NCBI RefSeq assembly: GCF_003426735.1
Contig: NZ_QVON01000005.1
Span: 1-64,000, forward strand
Length of the DNA: 64,000 bases
Direction of reading: 5' to 3'
Source of the DNA: Arenibacter sp. P308M17
GTDB taxonomy: Bacteria; Bacteroidota; Bacteroidia; Flavobacteriales; Flavobacteriaceae
This document shows, in pieces, positions 8,862 through 16,621 of the stretch (the stretch's first letter is position 1; every line of letters starts with the position of its first letter). The notes under the pieces are model-generated. The model had not been told where the DNA came from and ran no database searches. It saw nothing but the letters and a program-made list of their open reading frames with translations. A program made the position numbers and the translations under genes.

Positions 8862-9947
8862 TTAAATCGCAGAAGGTTTGAACCCGAATTTTTCGGTAAA
8901 ACATTTTGAAAAGTAGGACAGGTTGTTGTAGCCAACTTCCATGGCCACTTCCGAAACATTTCCTGATTTTTGTTGCAATAATGTTCTTGCTTTATTCAAT
9001 CTGAGGTCTCTTATGAAGTAGTTGGGAGATCGTCCCGTAATGGTTTTTATTTTTCGGTACAGTTGCGGTCTGCTTACACCAATGTTCCTGCAAATACGAC
9101 CGATATGCTTTTTATCCTCAAACAAACCGCTTTCCAAGGTATTGATCAATTCGGATAAAAGTTTTTCTTCAGAGGGCGTGACCACTTTTAGGAGTTCAGG
9201 ATCGGTACCAGGTCCCAGATGGGCCAATTTTCCAGTAAGCGAAGAAATCAAAATCTGATTATCACTGGCAGCATTGCTCAACCTATGGGCGAGTTTAATG
9301 GTTTCGTTAAAGAAGTCACCATCCGTTGTTACCGGTTGTGCCGTTGCCAATCCGATCTTAAAAATTATGCTTGGTCTTTGATTTTCACTATTGAGCAATT
9401 TTTTTTGAAGCCGCATCGAACATTGAACCGCTTGCGAAGCATCGTCGAAGGCTGCAATTAAACTATCGTCAATTTCCCAGGGTATTGCCCTGCCATGGAA
9501 TGTGGCAAAGTTATCCAATGTCTTTTTTATCGCCCAATTGGGAAGTAAAAGATCTTCGAGATTTGACGAATCTTTTGCAGTGGTGACACCTCTTATGGAT
9601 ATAGCCAACATACTCCGGTACCCCAAATCGGCTTCCCCGCTACTATAGGCCACCAATCCCCCATCAGACTTGGCAGTATGGGTGCCTATTGCCAATTTAT
9701 AAAACCCTTGTTCTACTTCGGTAATGGCACAGGCCACATTTCCATGTGCCAGTTTGTGTACCAGTTCACAAGTTTCCCTATCGGGAGCTTCTATCAGACA
9801 AAAAACCGTACCCGCATTTTCATTGACCCAAAATTGATGGTATTTCACTCCATAATCATCCTGGATCGCCTTGTCGGCCATATGTGCCTCTTTGACTTCT
9901 TCTATGGTAACAGCGTCGAATTGATGATAGTCTATAAAAAGTGGCAT
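8862..9947 (-). CDS. DUF4242 - cyclase-like - AraC fusion regulator
   Basis: 361 residues with three parts. Residues 1-90 match the DUF4242 fold, a small ferredoxin-like domain of the nickel-binding SCO4226 type (MPLFIDYHQF, then VKYHQFWVNENAGTVFCL). Residues ~105-250 resemble a degenerate class III nucleotide-cyclase domain (MLAISIRG, then FHGRAIPWEIDDSLIAAF, then IGLATAQPV and LAHRLSNAA), but the metal-binding aspartates are not clearly kept. Residues ~265-361 are an AraC-type double helix-turn-helix (RPQLYRKIKTITGRSPNYF, VAMEVGYNNLSYFSKCF). I infer a cytosolic sensor-regulator, perhaps for a metal or nucleotide, acting on the FAD oxidase downstream. Confidence 0.85.
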   Translation of the reverse strand: MPLFIDYHQFDAVTIEEVKEAHMADKAIQDDYGVKYHQFWVNENAGTVFCLIEAPDRETCELVHKLAHGNVACAITEVEQGFYKLAIGTHTAKSDGGLVAYSSGEADLGYRSMLAISIRGVTTAKDSSNLEDLLLPNWAIKKTLDNFATFHGRAIPWEIDDSLIAAFDDASQAVQCSMRLQKKLLNSENQRPSIIFKIGLATAQPVTTDGDFFNETIKLAHRLSNAASDNQILISSLTGKLAHLGPGTDPELLKVVTPSEEKLLSELINTLESGLFEDKKHIGRICRNIGVSRPQLYRKIKTITGRSPNYFIRDLRLNKARTLLQQKSGNVSEVAMEVGYNNLSYFSKCFTEKFGFKPSAI

Positions 9948-10012
9948 CGTATTTAAGTTTATTCCGATTCGTATTCCAATAGCAAAATAGAATTCTTATA
10001 TATATCTGGTAA

Positions 10013-10140
10013 AAGTCTACAGTTGGCAAAAGGCAGTGGGCGGTAAACAGTGTTCAGTAGACAGTATTCAGTAAACAGTTTTTAGTAGGTAATTTTTTGC
10101 CTACTGCTTACTTATCCCATTCCGTTCCAAAACATTCGTA
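10013..10140. repeat. Degenerate dispersed repeat (copy 1)
   Basis: A non-coding stretch sharing words with 49570-49755 and 55005-55166: 'aaaggcagtggg', 'ttttttgcctac', 'actgcttac' and 'cattccgttccaaaa'. Internally it also has short near-repeats (cagtgttcagtagacag, cagtattcagtaaacag). It lies in the 673-base gap 9948-10620, which holds no gene I can support; an ORF at 10307-10519 ends inside a repeat and is not convincing. Confidence 0.5.
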
Positions 10141-10483
10141 ATTTGATTGTATGGTAGTTTAGTTAAGGATTGGTTTACAACATATTAAATGTACAAAATT
10201 TAACTTTTTCAGGGCATTTTTACAAAAGAAAAAAAACATACCTATAATCCTGAAATCAATACTTCGAAAGGTCCACCTACAGTTAAGCAATTGCCTTTAA
10301 ATTTGAATGACCGAAATGGCCAAAATCATGACTGCGGATTTACGGTCGATTGGGCGTTTGTATAATGGGTTCAGGAAAGTTGTTGATCGATCTCAATACA
10401 AAATGGTGCATCCTGCTTTGAAATACAAAACAATGGAAGTGCTTCCCAATACAGTCATCACTATTACGGATATGAAAAATACC

Positions 10484-10554
10484 ATGGCTATGCAACATTT
10501 TTTTGCCTTGGCTAGATAAACTTAAACGACACAGTAGCATTGACACTACACTAG
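10484..10554 (+). repeat. Right end of a ~167-bp TIR element (truncated copy)
   Basis: From 'accatggctatgcaac' to the terminus 'gacactacactag' this matches the right half of the element at 39762-39927 (acgacacagtagcattgacac is shared). The left half is missing. It ends seven bases before a terminator hairpin. Confidence 0.65.
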
Positions 10555-10560
10555 TTGAAA

Positions 10561-10599
10561 ATAAAAAAGCGGAGTCTTTCGATTCCGCTTTTTTTATGA
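10561..10599 (-). terminator. Bidirectional intrinsic terminator
   Basis: GCGGAgTC / GAtTCCGC stem with a short loop, with an A-run before it and a T-run after it, so it can work on both strands. On the minus strand it lies 22 bases after the stop of the DUF4382 gene. Confidence 0.8.
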
Positions 10600-10620
10600 T
10601 TGCTGCACTCAATACTACAT

Positions 10621-11514
10621 TTAGTTCCCTTCTTCGGTTACAGCGGCATTAAGTTCAAAATCTTGAACAGTCTTGTTCCCCGCAACAATTTCAATATCTT
10701 CGGCAGATTGTGCATCGTACCCATCAAGTTCTACGGTTACATCGTAGTCCCCGGACAAAAGACCCATAACCATATAGGCACCGGTCTCGTCCGTAAAAGT
10801 GGTCGTATTCAGGGTATCTGCCGCAAAAACAGATACTTGTGCCCCTTCTAGTCCAACGGCAACTTCCTCCTGCAGAGTAGTCACCATTCCTGCAAGGCTT
10901 CCGGCAGTAGACAGATTACAGGCCTTGATTACCGGTTTAAAATTAAATCCTGTAATACCTGCCAAATCCTTGATATTCCCCTTTGCTATAAAAGATTTGC
11001 TCACATCAAAATCCAGCAACAGGTCGGCACTTAAATTACCGGCTACGGTTATACCCGGTTTTATAAAGACCTTAATTCCGGTTTGTTCACCACTTGGAAC
11101 TTTTAGATCATAAGTGGTACCATCGGTAAGTACCACATTGATTCCTTTTACATATACCCTTACCAGATCATAGGTGCCATTGGGAACTTCCGTGTCCACC
11201 AGGGTTTCGGTTATTCCATTTGTTAGGTCCAAGAGGTTGACCTCTATTTCCTGTTCCATCAATACGGTAAAGGGAGAACCGGTTTCATCTGCCATTTCCC
11301 CTTCCGTTTCGGTATCGGATTCCATGGCTATATTGCGGGCATCTATTTTAAAGATGGTCACGTTGGCCTCTGCCACCAAATCATGGGGAAAAGGGGCATC
11401 TGTCAATCGAATTGACATCTTTCCCATTTTTGCACTCTCATCGTTATTATCCGTACAACCAATGAACGCGGCAAAACAAGCCAATAGAATAAATGACAAA
11501 AATTTGATTTTCAT
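10621..11514 (-). CDS. DUF4382 lipoprotein with a carboxypeptidase-regulatory-like domain
   Basis: I chose the ATG at 11512-11514, giving 297 residues that begin with a lipoprotein signal peptide (MKIKFLSFILLACFAAFIGC, lipid-bearing Cys20); the longer frame from 11622 adds 36 residues that would hide it. Residues ~28-200 form a DUF4382 domain (MSIRLTDAPFP, NLLDLTNG, VPNGTYDLVRVYV). Residues ~210-295 are a CarboxypepD_reg-like beta sandwich (GSLAGMVTT, TDETGAYMVMGLLSGDYDVTV). Both domains are usual in outer-membrane lipoproteins of Bacteroidota with no known reaction. It is monocistronic as far as can be seen and is followed by a strong terminator. Confidence 0.85.
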   Translation of the reverse strand: MKIKFLSFILLACFAAFIGCTDNNDESAKMGKMSIRLTDAPFPHDLVAEANVTIFKIDARNIAMESDTETEGEMADETGSPFTVLMEQEIEVNLLDLTNGITETLVDTEVPNGTYDLVRVYVKGINVVLTDGTTYDLKVPSGEQTGIKVFIKPGITVAGNLSADLLLDFDVSKSFIAKGNIKDLAGITGFNFKPVIKACNLSTAGSLAGMVTTLQEEVAVGLEGAQVSVFAADTLNTTTFTDETGAYMVMGLLSGDYDVTVELDGYDAQSAEDIEIVAGNKTVQDFELNAAVTEEGN

Positions 11515-11820
11515 AGTTTTAGATTTTGTGTTCAACATTATTATGTAGGTTTTAGCCCAAAAATTAGGGTCGTTCATCCATATAACAACCCAAAGCTTAC
11601 AAAACCCTACCTCCAAAATCAATTTTGTTCATTTTTTTCGATGAAATGCAAGCTTTAAAAATTGGTATACTATAAATATATACGGGTCCAACCACTAAAA
11701 TGGCCCTTTTCGCAATACTAAATTATGGGATTGGCCTATGTAGTTGGGCATAATTATGTTTTCAGAGGCTGACCAACGTTGCAGACGAGTGTTAGCGGGT
11801 AGAATTTATTGAAACGAACA

Positions 11821-11967
11821 ACTAGTGTTAAGTTAACCCTGAAATGACTTCTCGACTGCCCGCCCGAACGGGCCGTTCGGCGGGCGCTCGAAGTGACGAT
11901 AGATTGTCTGGTCGAGCGGAGTCGAGACCTGAATTTAATGACATAACATCCTTAACATAACACTAGT
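11821..11967. repeat. 147-bp element with terminal inverted repeats
   Basis: Ends ACTAGTGTTAAGTTAA and the reverse complement of TTAACATAACACTAGT match at 14 of 16 positions. The interior contains a GC-rich hairpin (cccgcccgaacgggc...gcgggcg) and the pair 'tctcgact' / 'gtcgagcggagtcgaga'. Non-coding, and compositionally unlike its AT-rich surroundings. It sits in the 560-base gap between the DUF4382 and sigma-factor genes; the rest of that gap holds the sigma-gene promoter region. Confidence 0.55.
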
Positions 11968-12011
11968 TTAAATTAAAAAAGACGGGATTTAACAAAAAAA
12001 GTGATTTTATA

Positions 12012-12039
12012 AAGTGACTTTTGCATAATATTCGTGTCA
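12012..12039 (+). promoter_or_regulatory. Candidate ECF-type promoter of the sigma gene
   Basis: AAGTGACTTTT, then 11 bases, then GTGTCA, ending 36 bases before the GTG start. An identical arrangement of exactly the same length lies before the histidine-kinase gene (13633-13660). Matched -35-like and -10-like blocks at fixed spacing are what an ECF sigma factor recognises, so autoregulation is inferred. Confidence 0.55.
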
Positions 12040-12074
12040 CAACCTAAGGATATCCATTCAATTAAATTAGTGAA

Positions 12075-12635
12075 GTGATTAATTTGGACAAAGAACTAGG
12101 TGATAATGAGCTGGTTGCTAAAATTGTTGAAACAAATGATGCGGAATTGTTCGGTCTACTTTATGATAGGCATGCTCCAAAAGTCTATAACCGATGTTTG
12201 AGTATTTTAAGGAATAAGGTGGAAGCACAGGATATGACCCATGATATTTTTGTGTTGATTTTTATCAAATTGCGCTCTTTTAACGGCAAATCAAAATTTA
12301 CGACCTGGCTATATTCCATAACCTATAATTACTGCATCAATTATATACAGCGGGACAAGGAAAAGGTAAATAAAAAAGTAGATCTTGAAAATCATATGTT
12401 GTCCGTGGATAAAACTATTTCGGATGAGGAAATTTATCAGTTGAGAATAGACAAACTACTTCAAGCAATGGAACTCATCCATGCAAATGATAAAATCTTG
12501 CTTATTATGAAGTATAAGGACAATTTTACATTAAAGGAAATAATGGAAATAATGGAAATTGGTGAAAGTGCCGTAAAGATGAGGCTTAAAAGAGCAAAGA
12601 ACAAGTTAGTTGAAATTTATAATCAAATAGATTAA
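12075..12635 (+). CDS. ECF-type RNA polymerase sigma factor
   Basis: 186 residues. Region 2 spans ~25-95 (LYDRHAPKVYNRC, DMTHDIFVLIFIKL, FTTWLYSITYNYCINYI) and region 4 ~130-182 (LLIMKYKDNFTLKEIMEIM, GESAVKMRLKRAKNKL). The frame has no ATG before region 2, and a stop lies just upstream, so GTG 12075 is the start. ECF factors direct RNA polymerase to a small regulon and often control their own promoter; the box at 12012-12039 fits this. No classical membrane anti-sigma factor follows. Instead the next gene, immediately abutting, encodes a 56-residue protein, and then an MscS-like channel. Confidence 0.93.
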   Translation: MINLDKELGDNELVAKIVETNDAELFGLLYDRHAPKVYNRCLSILRNKVEAQDMTHDIFVLIFIKLRSFNGKSKFTTWLYSITYNYCINYIQRDKEKVNKKVDLENHMLSVDKTISDEEIYQLRIDKLLQAMELIHANDKILLIMKYKDNFTLKEIMEIMEIGESAVKMRLKRAKNKLVEIYNQID

Positions 12636-12806
12636 ATGGAGAATCCGTTCGAGCAAATATTGAGTAACGATACCTTGCCTGAAATCATCAAAGCAAGGGT
12701 AATGGACGATATCAATCTTATTAAACTTGGTTTCGACCTGGCCAATCTTTTTGTGGTAAAAAACCCTAAGATAATTAACGAATCAATTAAGAATTTAAAA
12801 AAATAA
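12636..12806 (+). CDS. 56-residue protein between sigma factor and channel genes
   Basis: The ATG directly follows the TAA of the sigma gene, and the stop lies 9 bases before the channel ATG, so the three genes form one transcription unit. The product (MENPFEQILSNDTLPEII..., rich in I, N, K and D) is predicted to be helical with an amphipathic middle (ARVMDDINLIKLGFDLANLF). It has no signal peptide, membrane segment or known domain that I recognise. Its place is where an anti-sigma factor is often encoded, but it is very short; a role as a small modulator of the sigma factor is only a guess. The tight packing supports it as a real gene. Confidence 0.7.
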   Translation: MENPFEQILSNDTLPEIIKARVMDDINLIKLGFDLANLFVVKNPKIINESIKNLKK

Positions 12807-12815
12807 GCCAACCTT

Positions 12816-13622
12816 ATGAAAAATAGTTTTTTATTTCGATTACCGGACAATTTGTTGGATTCCCTTTATAGTTTAGGTCTAAAGTTTGTCAAAATAATAC
12901 TCTTTATCATCCTGGCCTGGATCGTATTGCGAATTGTCCTTTCCATTTTAAAGAAGTTCCTGAAGTTATCCAAGGCCAAAACCAAATTTGAATGGATACA
13001 GCATAAGGTAAAACTGCCGTTTCAAATAGATTTGGAAACGGTGTTGACCGGTTTTGTACGATGGTCGTTAATTTTGATATTGGTAACCATTGGAGCGGAT
13101 ATTTTGGAATTCCCCAGTGTTTCTTACCAAATGACCAGAATAATAGACTTCTTTCCAAAATTGGTTAGCGCATTGGCTTTGTTTTTATTGGGACTTTACC
13201 TGGCCTCAACAGTGAAGAAATTCTTAGGAAGTATATTGGATTCATTTCAATTGGGAGGCAGAAAGCTATTGGGCAATATAGCTTACTTTTCCATATTTGT
13301 TTTGTTTTCAATTTTAGCCGCGAACCAGGCCGGCATTAATACGGATATCATTACGACCAATCTGGCATTGATATTGGGAGCCTTCCTGGCTTCAGTGGCC
13401 CTGGCCATGGGATTAGGTTCCAGGGATATTGTTTTTCGACTTATTTTGGGATTTTATTCAAGAAAAAACTACACCATAGGAACCCTGGTGAAAATTGATG
13501 ATTTTGAAGGGCGGATAATCGCCATTGATAACATTTGTATGACCGTGGAGAACCATGATAAAAAAATTATATATCCTATAGAACTGGTTGTCAACAGCAA
13601 AGTGGAAATAGCGAAGAGTTAA
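12816..13622 (+). CDS. MscS-like channel (TM-helix-repeat type)
   Basis: 268 residues with about five membrane segments (~22-45, 78-97, 115-135, 150-168, 178-205). The last one, followed by ALAMGLGSRDIVFRLILGFYSRKNY, corresponds to the pore helix and the start of the beta domain of MscS-family proteins (IGTLVKIDDFEGRIIAI...). The protein is short compared with full MscS and lacks most of the C-terminal alpha-beta domain, as in the Bacteroidota 'conserved TM helix' subgroup. It is inferred to release solutes on hypo-osmotic shock or to have a related membrane role. Third gene of the sigma-factor operon. Confidence 0.85.
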   Translation: MKNSFLFRLPDNLLDSLYSLGLKFVKIILFIILAWIVLRIVLSILKKFLKLSKAKTKFEWIQHKVKLPFQIDLETVLTGFVRWSLILILVTIGADILEFPSVSYQMTRIIDFFPKLVSALALFLLGLYLASTVKKFLGSILDSFQLGGRKLLGNIAYFSIFVLFSILAANQAGINTDIITTNLALILGAFLASVALAMGLGSRDIVFRLILGFYSRKNYTIGTLVKIDDFEGRIIAIDNICMTVENHDKKIIYPIELVVNSKVEIAKS

Positions 13623-13632
13623 AGGGATATTC

Positions 13633-13660
13633 AAGTGACTTTTTAAACTTTTTTGTGTCA
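13633..13660 (+). promoter_or_regulatory. Candidate ECF-type promoter of the PAS kinase gene
   Basis: AAGTGACTTTT, then 11 bases, then GTGTCA, ending 26 bases before the kinase ATG. It matches the box before the sigma gene in both blocks and in length (28 nt). Confidence 0.55.
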
Positions 13661-13686
13661 AATAAGAACGAATCAAACTTATTTGA

Positions 13687-14985
13687 ATGACACTTTTTTT
13701 AGTCCTTGCAACCCTTGTATTTATCTTATTGATCTATCTATCATTTAAGCGTTGGGATGTATTACACGCAATGATAGTGCATCAAAATACGGCTCCCTTA
13801 CAGAAATATTTGAATCGCTTGGAAGATAATTCCCAATCGGGGCTCCTAATTACAGAACTATCCAAAATAAAAGATCAGGAAGCCCGGGAAGCATATTTGA
13901 ATGAACTGCCCTTGGCCACTTATGTGTTTTCCGCTTTTACCGGCCGCGGGAAGTTCGTCAACCCCACATTTGAACAACTTTTCGGGTATACCCTTAATGA
14001 AGTTCCATCGGTCCATCATTGTATGCAATTGATCTTTCCTGATGAAAATTATCGGCGTTACGTTAAAAATGAGTTGGATACCATATGCAGGGAGAACAAA
14101 AAGGGATCCTCTATTTTTAGATCTGTAGAAGTTTATGTTTCCTGTAAGGACGGTTCAAAAAAATGTATTTCTTTGGGTTGTGTTGGGAAAGGAAATAGAA
14201 TGTGGTATTATGGCTATGACACCACCAAGAGTATGAAGAAAGAAGACCCCCTACTTCATGGGGAATATCAAATGAATACGCTTAATACCGATAAAAACAA
14301 AATTTTTTCCATTATTGCCCATGACCTTAGAAGTCCGTTCAATACCATATTGGGCTGTTCCGAACTATTATTGGATAGCATTGGGGAGAAGAATAAGGAA
14401 GAAGCGTATAAATACTCGGAAATAGTACATGCAACGGCTCAAAATTCACTTGCCCTACTCGACAATTTGTTAAATTGGTCAAAATTGCAGACGCAACAAA
14501 ATAATTTCAATCCCCAAAATATAATTCTATCCGATATTATTAATGGGATTATAGAACTATTCTCTTCAGCTGCAACGATCAAGGAAATAGAGTTGGTTCA
14601 TCTTGGATCGTATGATTTTGAAATCTGTACCGATATGGATATCTTAAAAACTGTATTAAGAAACATAGTCTCCAACGCAATTAAATTTACCAGAGTTGGT
14701 GGAAAGGTATGTATTATGACGAAAAAGGAACCGCCTAAGGTCATAATTACAATTTCTGACAACGGCATTGGTATCAACGAAAGAAATGTGGATAAGTTGT
14801 TTAATATTGAAACAAATAAATGGACCTTTGGAACGTCCGATGAAAAAGGTTCCGGCCTCGGATTGCCCCTTTGTAAGGAATTTATGGAAAAACTCGGGGG
14901 GAGTATATGCGTTAAAAGCATAGAAGGTGAAGGGAGTGAATTTAAATTGATCCTTCCCCTTAATTATGGAGGTCAAAAATTGTAA
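13687..14985 (+). CDS. Membrane-anchored PAS histidine kinase
   Basis: 432 residues. One N-terminal membrane helix (~3-19), a short coiled segment, a PAS domain (~80-185; GKFVNPTFEQLFGYTLNEV), a HisKA domain with SIIAHDLRSPFNTILG (phospho-histidine about residue 212), and a HATPase_c domain with N box (RNIVSNAIKF), G1 (DNGIGI) and G2 (GSGLGL). All catalytic boxes are intact. There is no response-regulator gene next to it, so its partner lies elsewhere. A promoter-like box identical to that of the upstream ECF sigma gene suggests it is in the same regulon. Confidence 0.92.
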   Translation: MTLFLVLATLVFILLIYLSFKRWDVLHAMIVHQNTAPLQKYLNRLEDNSQSGLLITELSKIKDQEAREAYLNELPLATYVFSAFTGRGKFVNPTFEQLFGYTLNEVPSVHHCMQLIFPDENYRRYVKNELDTICRENKKGSSIFRSVEVYVSCKDGSKKCISLGCVGKGNRMWYYGYDTTKSMKKEDPLLHGEYQMNTLNTDKNKIFSIIAHDLRSPFNTILGCSELLLDSIGEKNKEEAYKYSEIVHATAQNSLALLDNLLNWSKLQTQQNNFNPQNIILSDIINGIIELFSSAATIKEIELVHLGSYDFEICTDMDILKTVLRNIVSNAIKFTRVGGKVCIMTKKEPPKVIITISDNGIGINERNVDKLFNIETNKWTFGTSDEKGSGLGLPLCKEFMEKLGGSICVKSIEGEGSEFKLILPLNYGGQKL

Positions 14986-15009
14986 CAAAGGATAAATTGA
15001 CTGAACACG

Positions 15010-15140
15010 GACGGGCTCTGCCTTGGATGCGCCGTAGAGATAGTTACGATACAAGGCATTGAATTTTTTGTCCTATATCTTGGTTCTTGTAGCGCAGCGG
15101 TCTTGCTTCTGACACCCCTGATACTCTGTGCCGAGGTAGT
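15010..15140. repeat. Degenerate dispersed repeat related to 29545-29655
   Basis: Shares ordered words with the intergenic segment at 29.6 kb: 'gggctctgccttggatgc' / 'gggccctgcctcgggtgc', 'gatagttacgat' / 'gattgtcacgat', 'ggtcttgct', and 'gaggtagtt' / 'gaggtagct'. Non-coding; similarity is clear but patchy. Confidence 0.4.
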
Positions 15141-15211
15141 TCCTTTTAATCCCGATGGTTATTGGGCGGGTATTTAGCCTAATTTAGCCCATAAGAACAA
15201 AACCACAATAC

Positions 15212-16171
15212 ATGAAAATAAAAATTGATAAGTTTGTCCTATCCATTATAGGCATTATCATCATCGCTTATTTTTTTCCGCAATGGGGAACCCGTGAAAG
15301 TAAAATTCCTATCGACATCATTAGTGCGATAGGAATTTCACTTATATTCTTTTTTTATGGACTTAAATTGAGTCCGGATAAATTAAAGGCTGGACTAAAA
15401 AACTGGAAATTGCATGCGCTAATACAGGCTACTACTTTTTTGATCTTCCCTCTATTGGTTTTGATTTTCCGTCCCTTCCTTCAAAATGAAGAACAAGAAA
15501 CCATGTGGTTGGCCTTCTTTTTCTTGGCAGCCCTTCCCTCAACCGTATCCTCATCGGTGGTTATGGTGTCCATAGCAAAAGGGAACATACCGGCCGCCAT
15601 TTTTAATGCCAGTATTTCCGGAATCATAGGCATAGTTATTACACCTCTTTGGATGGGACTTTTTGTACATGGGGCGCAAACAGATTTTGATTTTACCGCA
15701 TTTTACATGAAACTTTTTGTACAAATAATACTACCAGTGGTATTGGGATTCTCCTTGCAACGTTTTTTAGGTAATTTTGCCCAAAGGCACAATAGTAATT
15801 TGACCCTCTTTGACAAGTCCATTATCCTACTGATTATTTATAAGAGTTTTGCGGTATCCTTTGATGACCAAATCTTTAGTGCCGTCTCTCTTGTAGATCT
15901 ATTGGTACTTTTTTTGGGTGTATTGGTATTATTTGTTGCCGTTTTTTACCTGACCCGATTTATGGCCGGAAAATTACGGTTTAACAGGGAGGATCAAATT
16001 ACGGCACAGTTTTGTGGCACCAAAAAATCATTGGTACACGGCACGGTCTTTTCTAAAATACTTTTTGGAAACATGGCGTCCATAGGAATAATATTATTGC
16101 CCTTGATGCTGTTCCACGCCACCCAAATATTGATCATTAGTATGATTGCTTCAAGAAAAAGCCGGATCTAG
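15212..16171 (+). CDS. Bile acid:sodium symporter-like transporter (YfeH type)
   Basis: 319 residues and about ten membrane segments, the length and layout of the SBF-like family (PF13593). Visible family marks are the FFYGLKLSPDKL turn, AALPSTVSSSVVMVSIAKGN in the crossing region, and the TAQFCGTKKSLVHG loop. Members are secondary carriers; YfeH-like proteins have no settled substrate, and in yeast and plant relatives solute:sodium transport has been proposed. The last residues (ASRKSRI) abut a repeat element that begins 9 bases after the stop, so a slight trimming of the C-terminus is possible. Confidence 0.88.
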   Translation: MKIKIDKFVLSIIGIIIIAYFFPQWGTRESKIPIDIISAIGISLIFFFYGLKLSPDKLKAGLKNWKLHALIQATTFLIFPLLVLIFRPFLQNEEQETMWLAFFFLAALPSTVSSSVVMVSIAKGNIPAAIFNASISGIIGIVITPLWMGLFVHGAQTDFDFTAFYMKLFVQIILPVVLGFSLQRFLGNFAQRHNSNLTLFDKSIILLIIYKSFAVSFDDQIFSAVSLVDLLVLFLGVLVLFVAVFYLTRFMAGKLRFNREDQITAQFCGTKKSLVHGTVFSKILFGNMASIGIILLPLMLFHATQILIISMIASRKSRI

Positions 16172-16179
16172 GGCTTTTT

Positions 16180-16385
16180 AGTACATGACAAAAAATAGTT
16201 TTTCGTCATCGCGAGGTACGAAGCGATCTGTCGCCCATTGGGCAGATTGCTTCACTTTGTTCGCAATGACGGCTCGTCACTGTAAGTGCAGCGTGGCAGT
16301 CTGTCCATTCAAATGAACAGATTGCTTCCTCGTTCCTCTTAGCAATAACGCATTTTTATGCTCTAATCGGTTTTTGTCATGTACT
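16180..16385. mobile_element. 206-bp element with terminal inverted repeats (copy 2)
   Basis: Perfect 15-base ends: agtacatgacaaaaa at the left, and its reverse complement tttttgtcatgtact at the right. The interior is the reverse complement of 7113-7319, with small differences. It starts 9 bases after a transporter stop. The rest of the gap to the next gene (16386-16621) shows nothing further. Confidence 0.7.
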
Positions 16386-16621
16386 ATTATTGGGCTTATA
16401 AATTGGGTATTATTCATTTAAATCAACATTAATAGTCAATTATCAAGTCTATGCAATAATGCCCGGATCCCAAAAGCCACTGATATTTAGTTCGGTAGGG
16501 ACATGCAAAATTCATTATGTATGGACAATTCAACGGTTTCCTAAGCTAACTTTGGATTAGGTTTTTATACCTTAGCGCATTCAAGCCATAAATATGGCCA
16601 TGGCAAAACAACAACGCTATT

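Noticed and set aside
10307-10612. Short frames on both strands upstream of the DUF4382 terminator
   Set aside because: The plus-strand frame ends inside a TIR element end and the minus-strand one overlaps the terminator; neither looks like a protein family.
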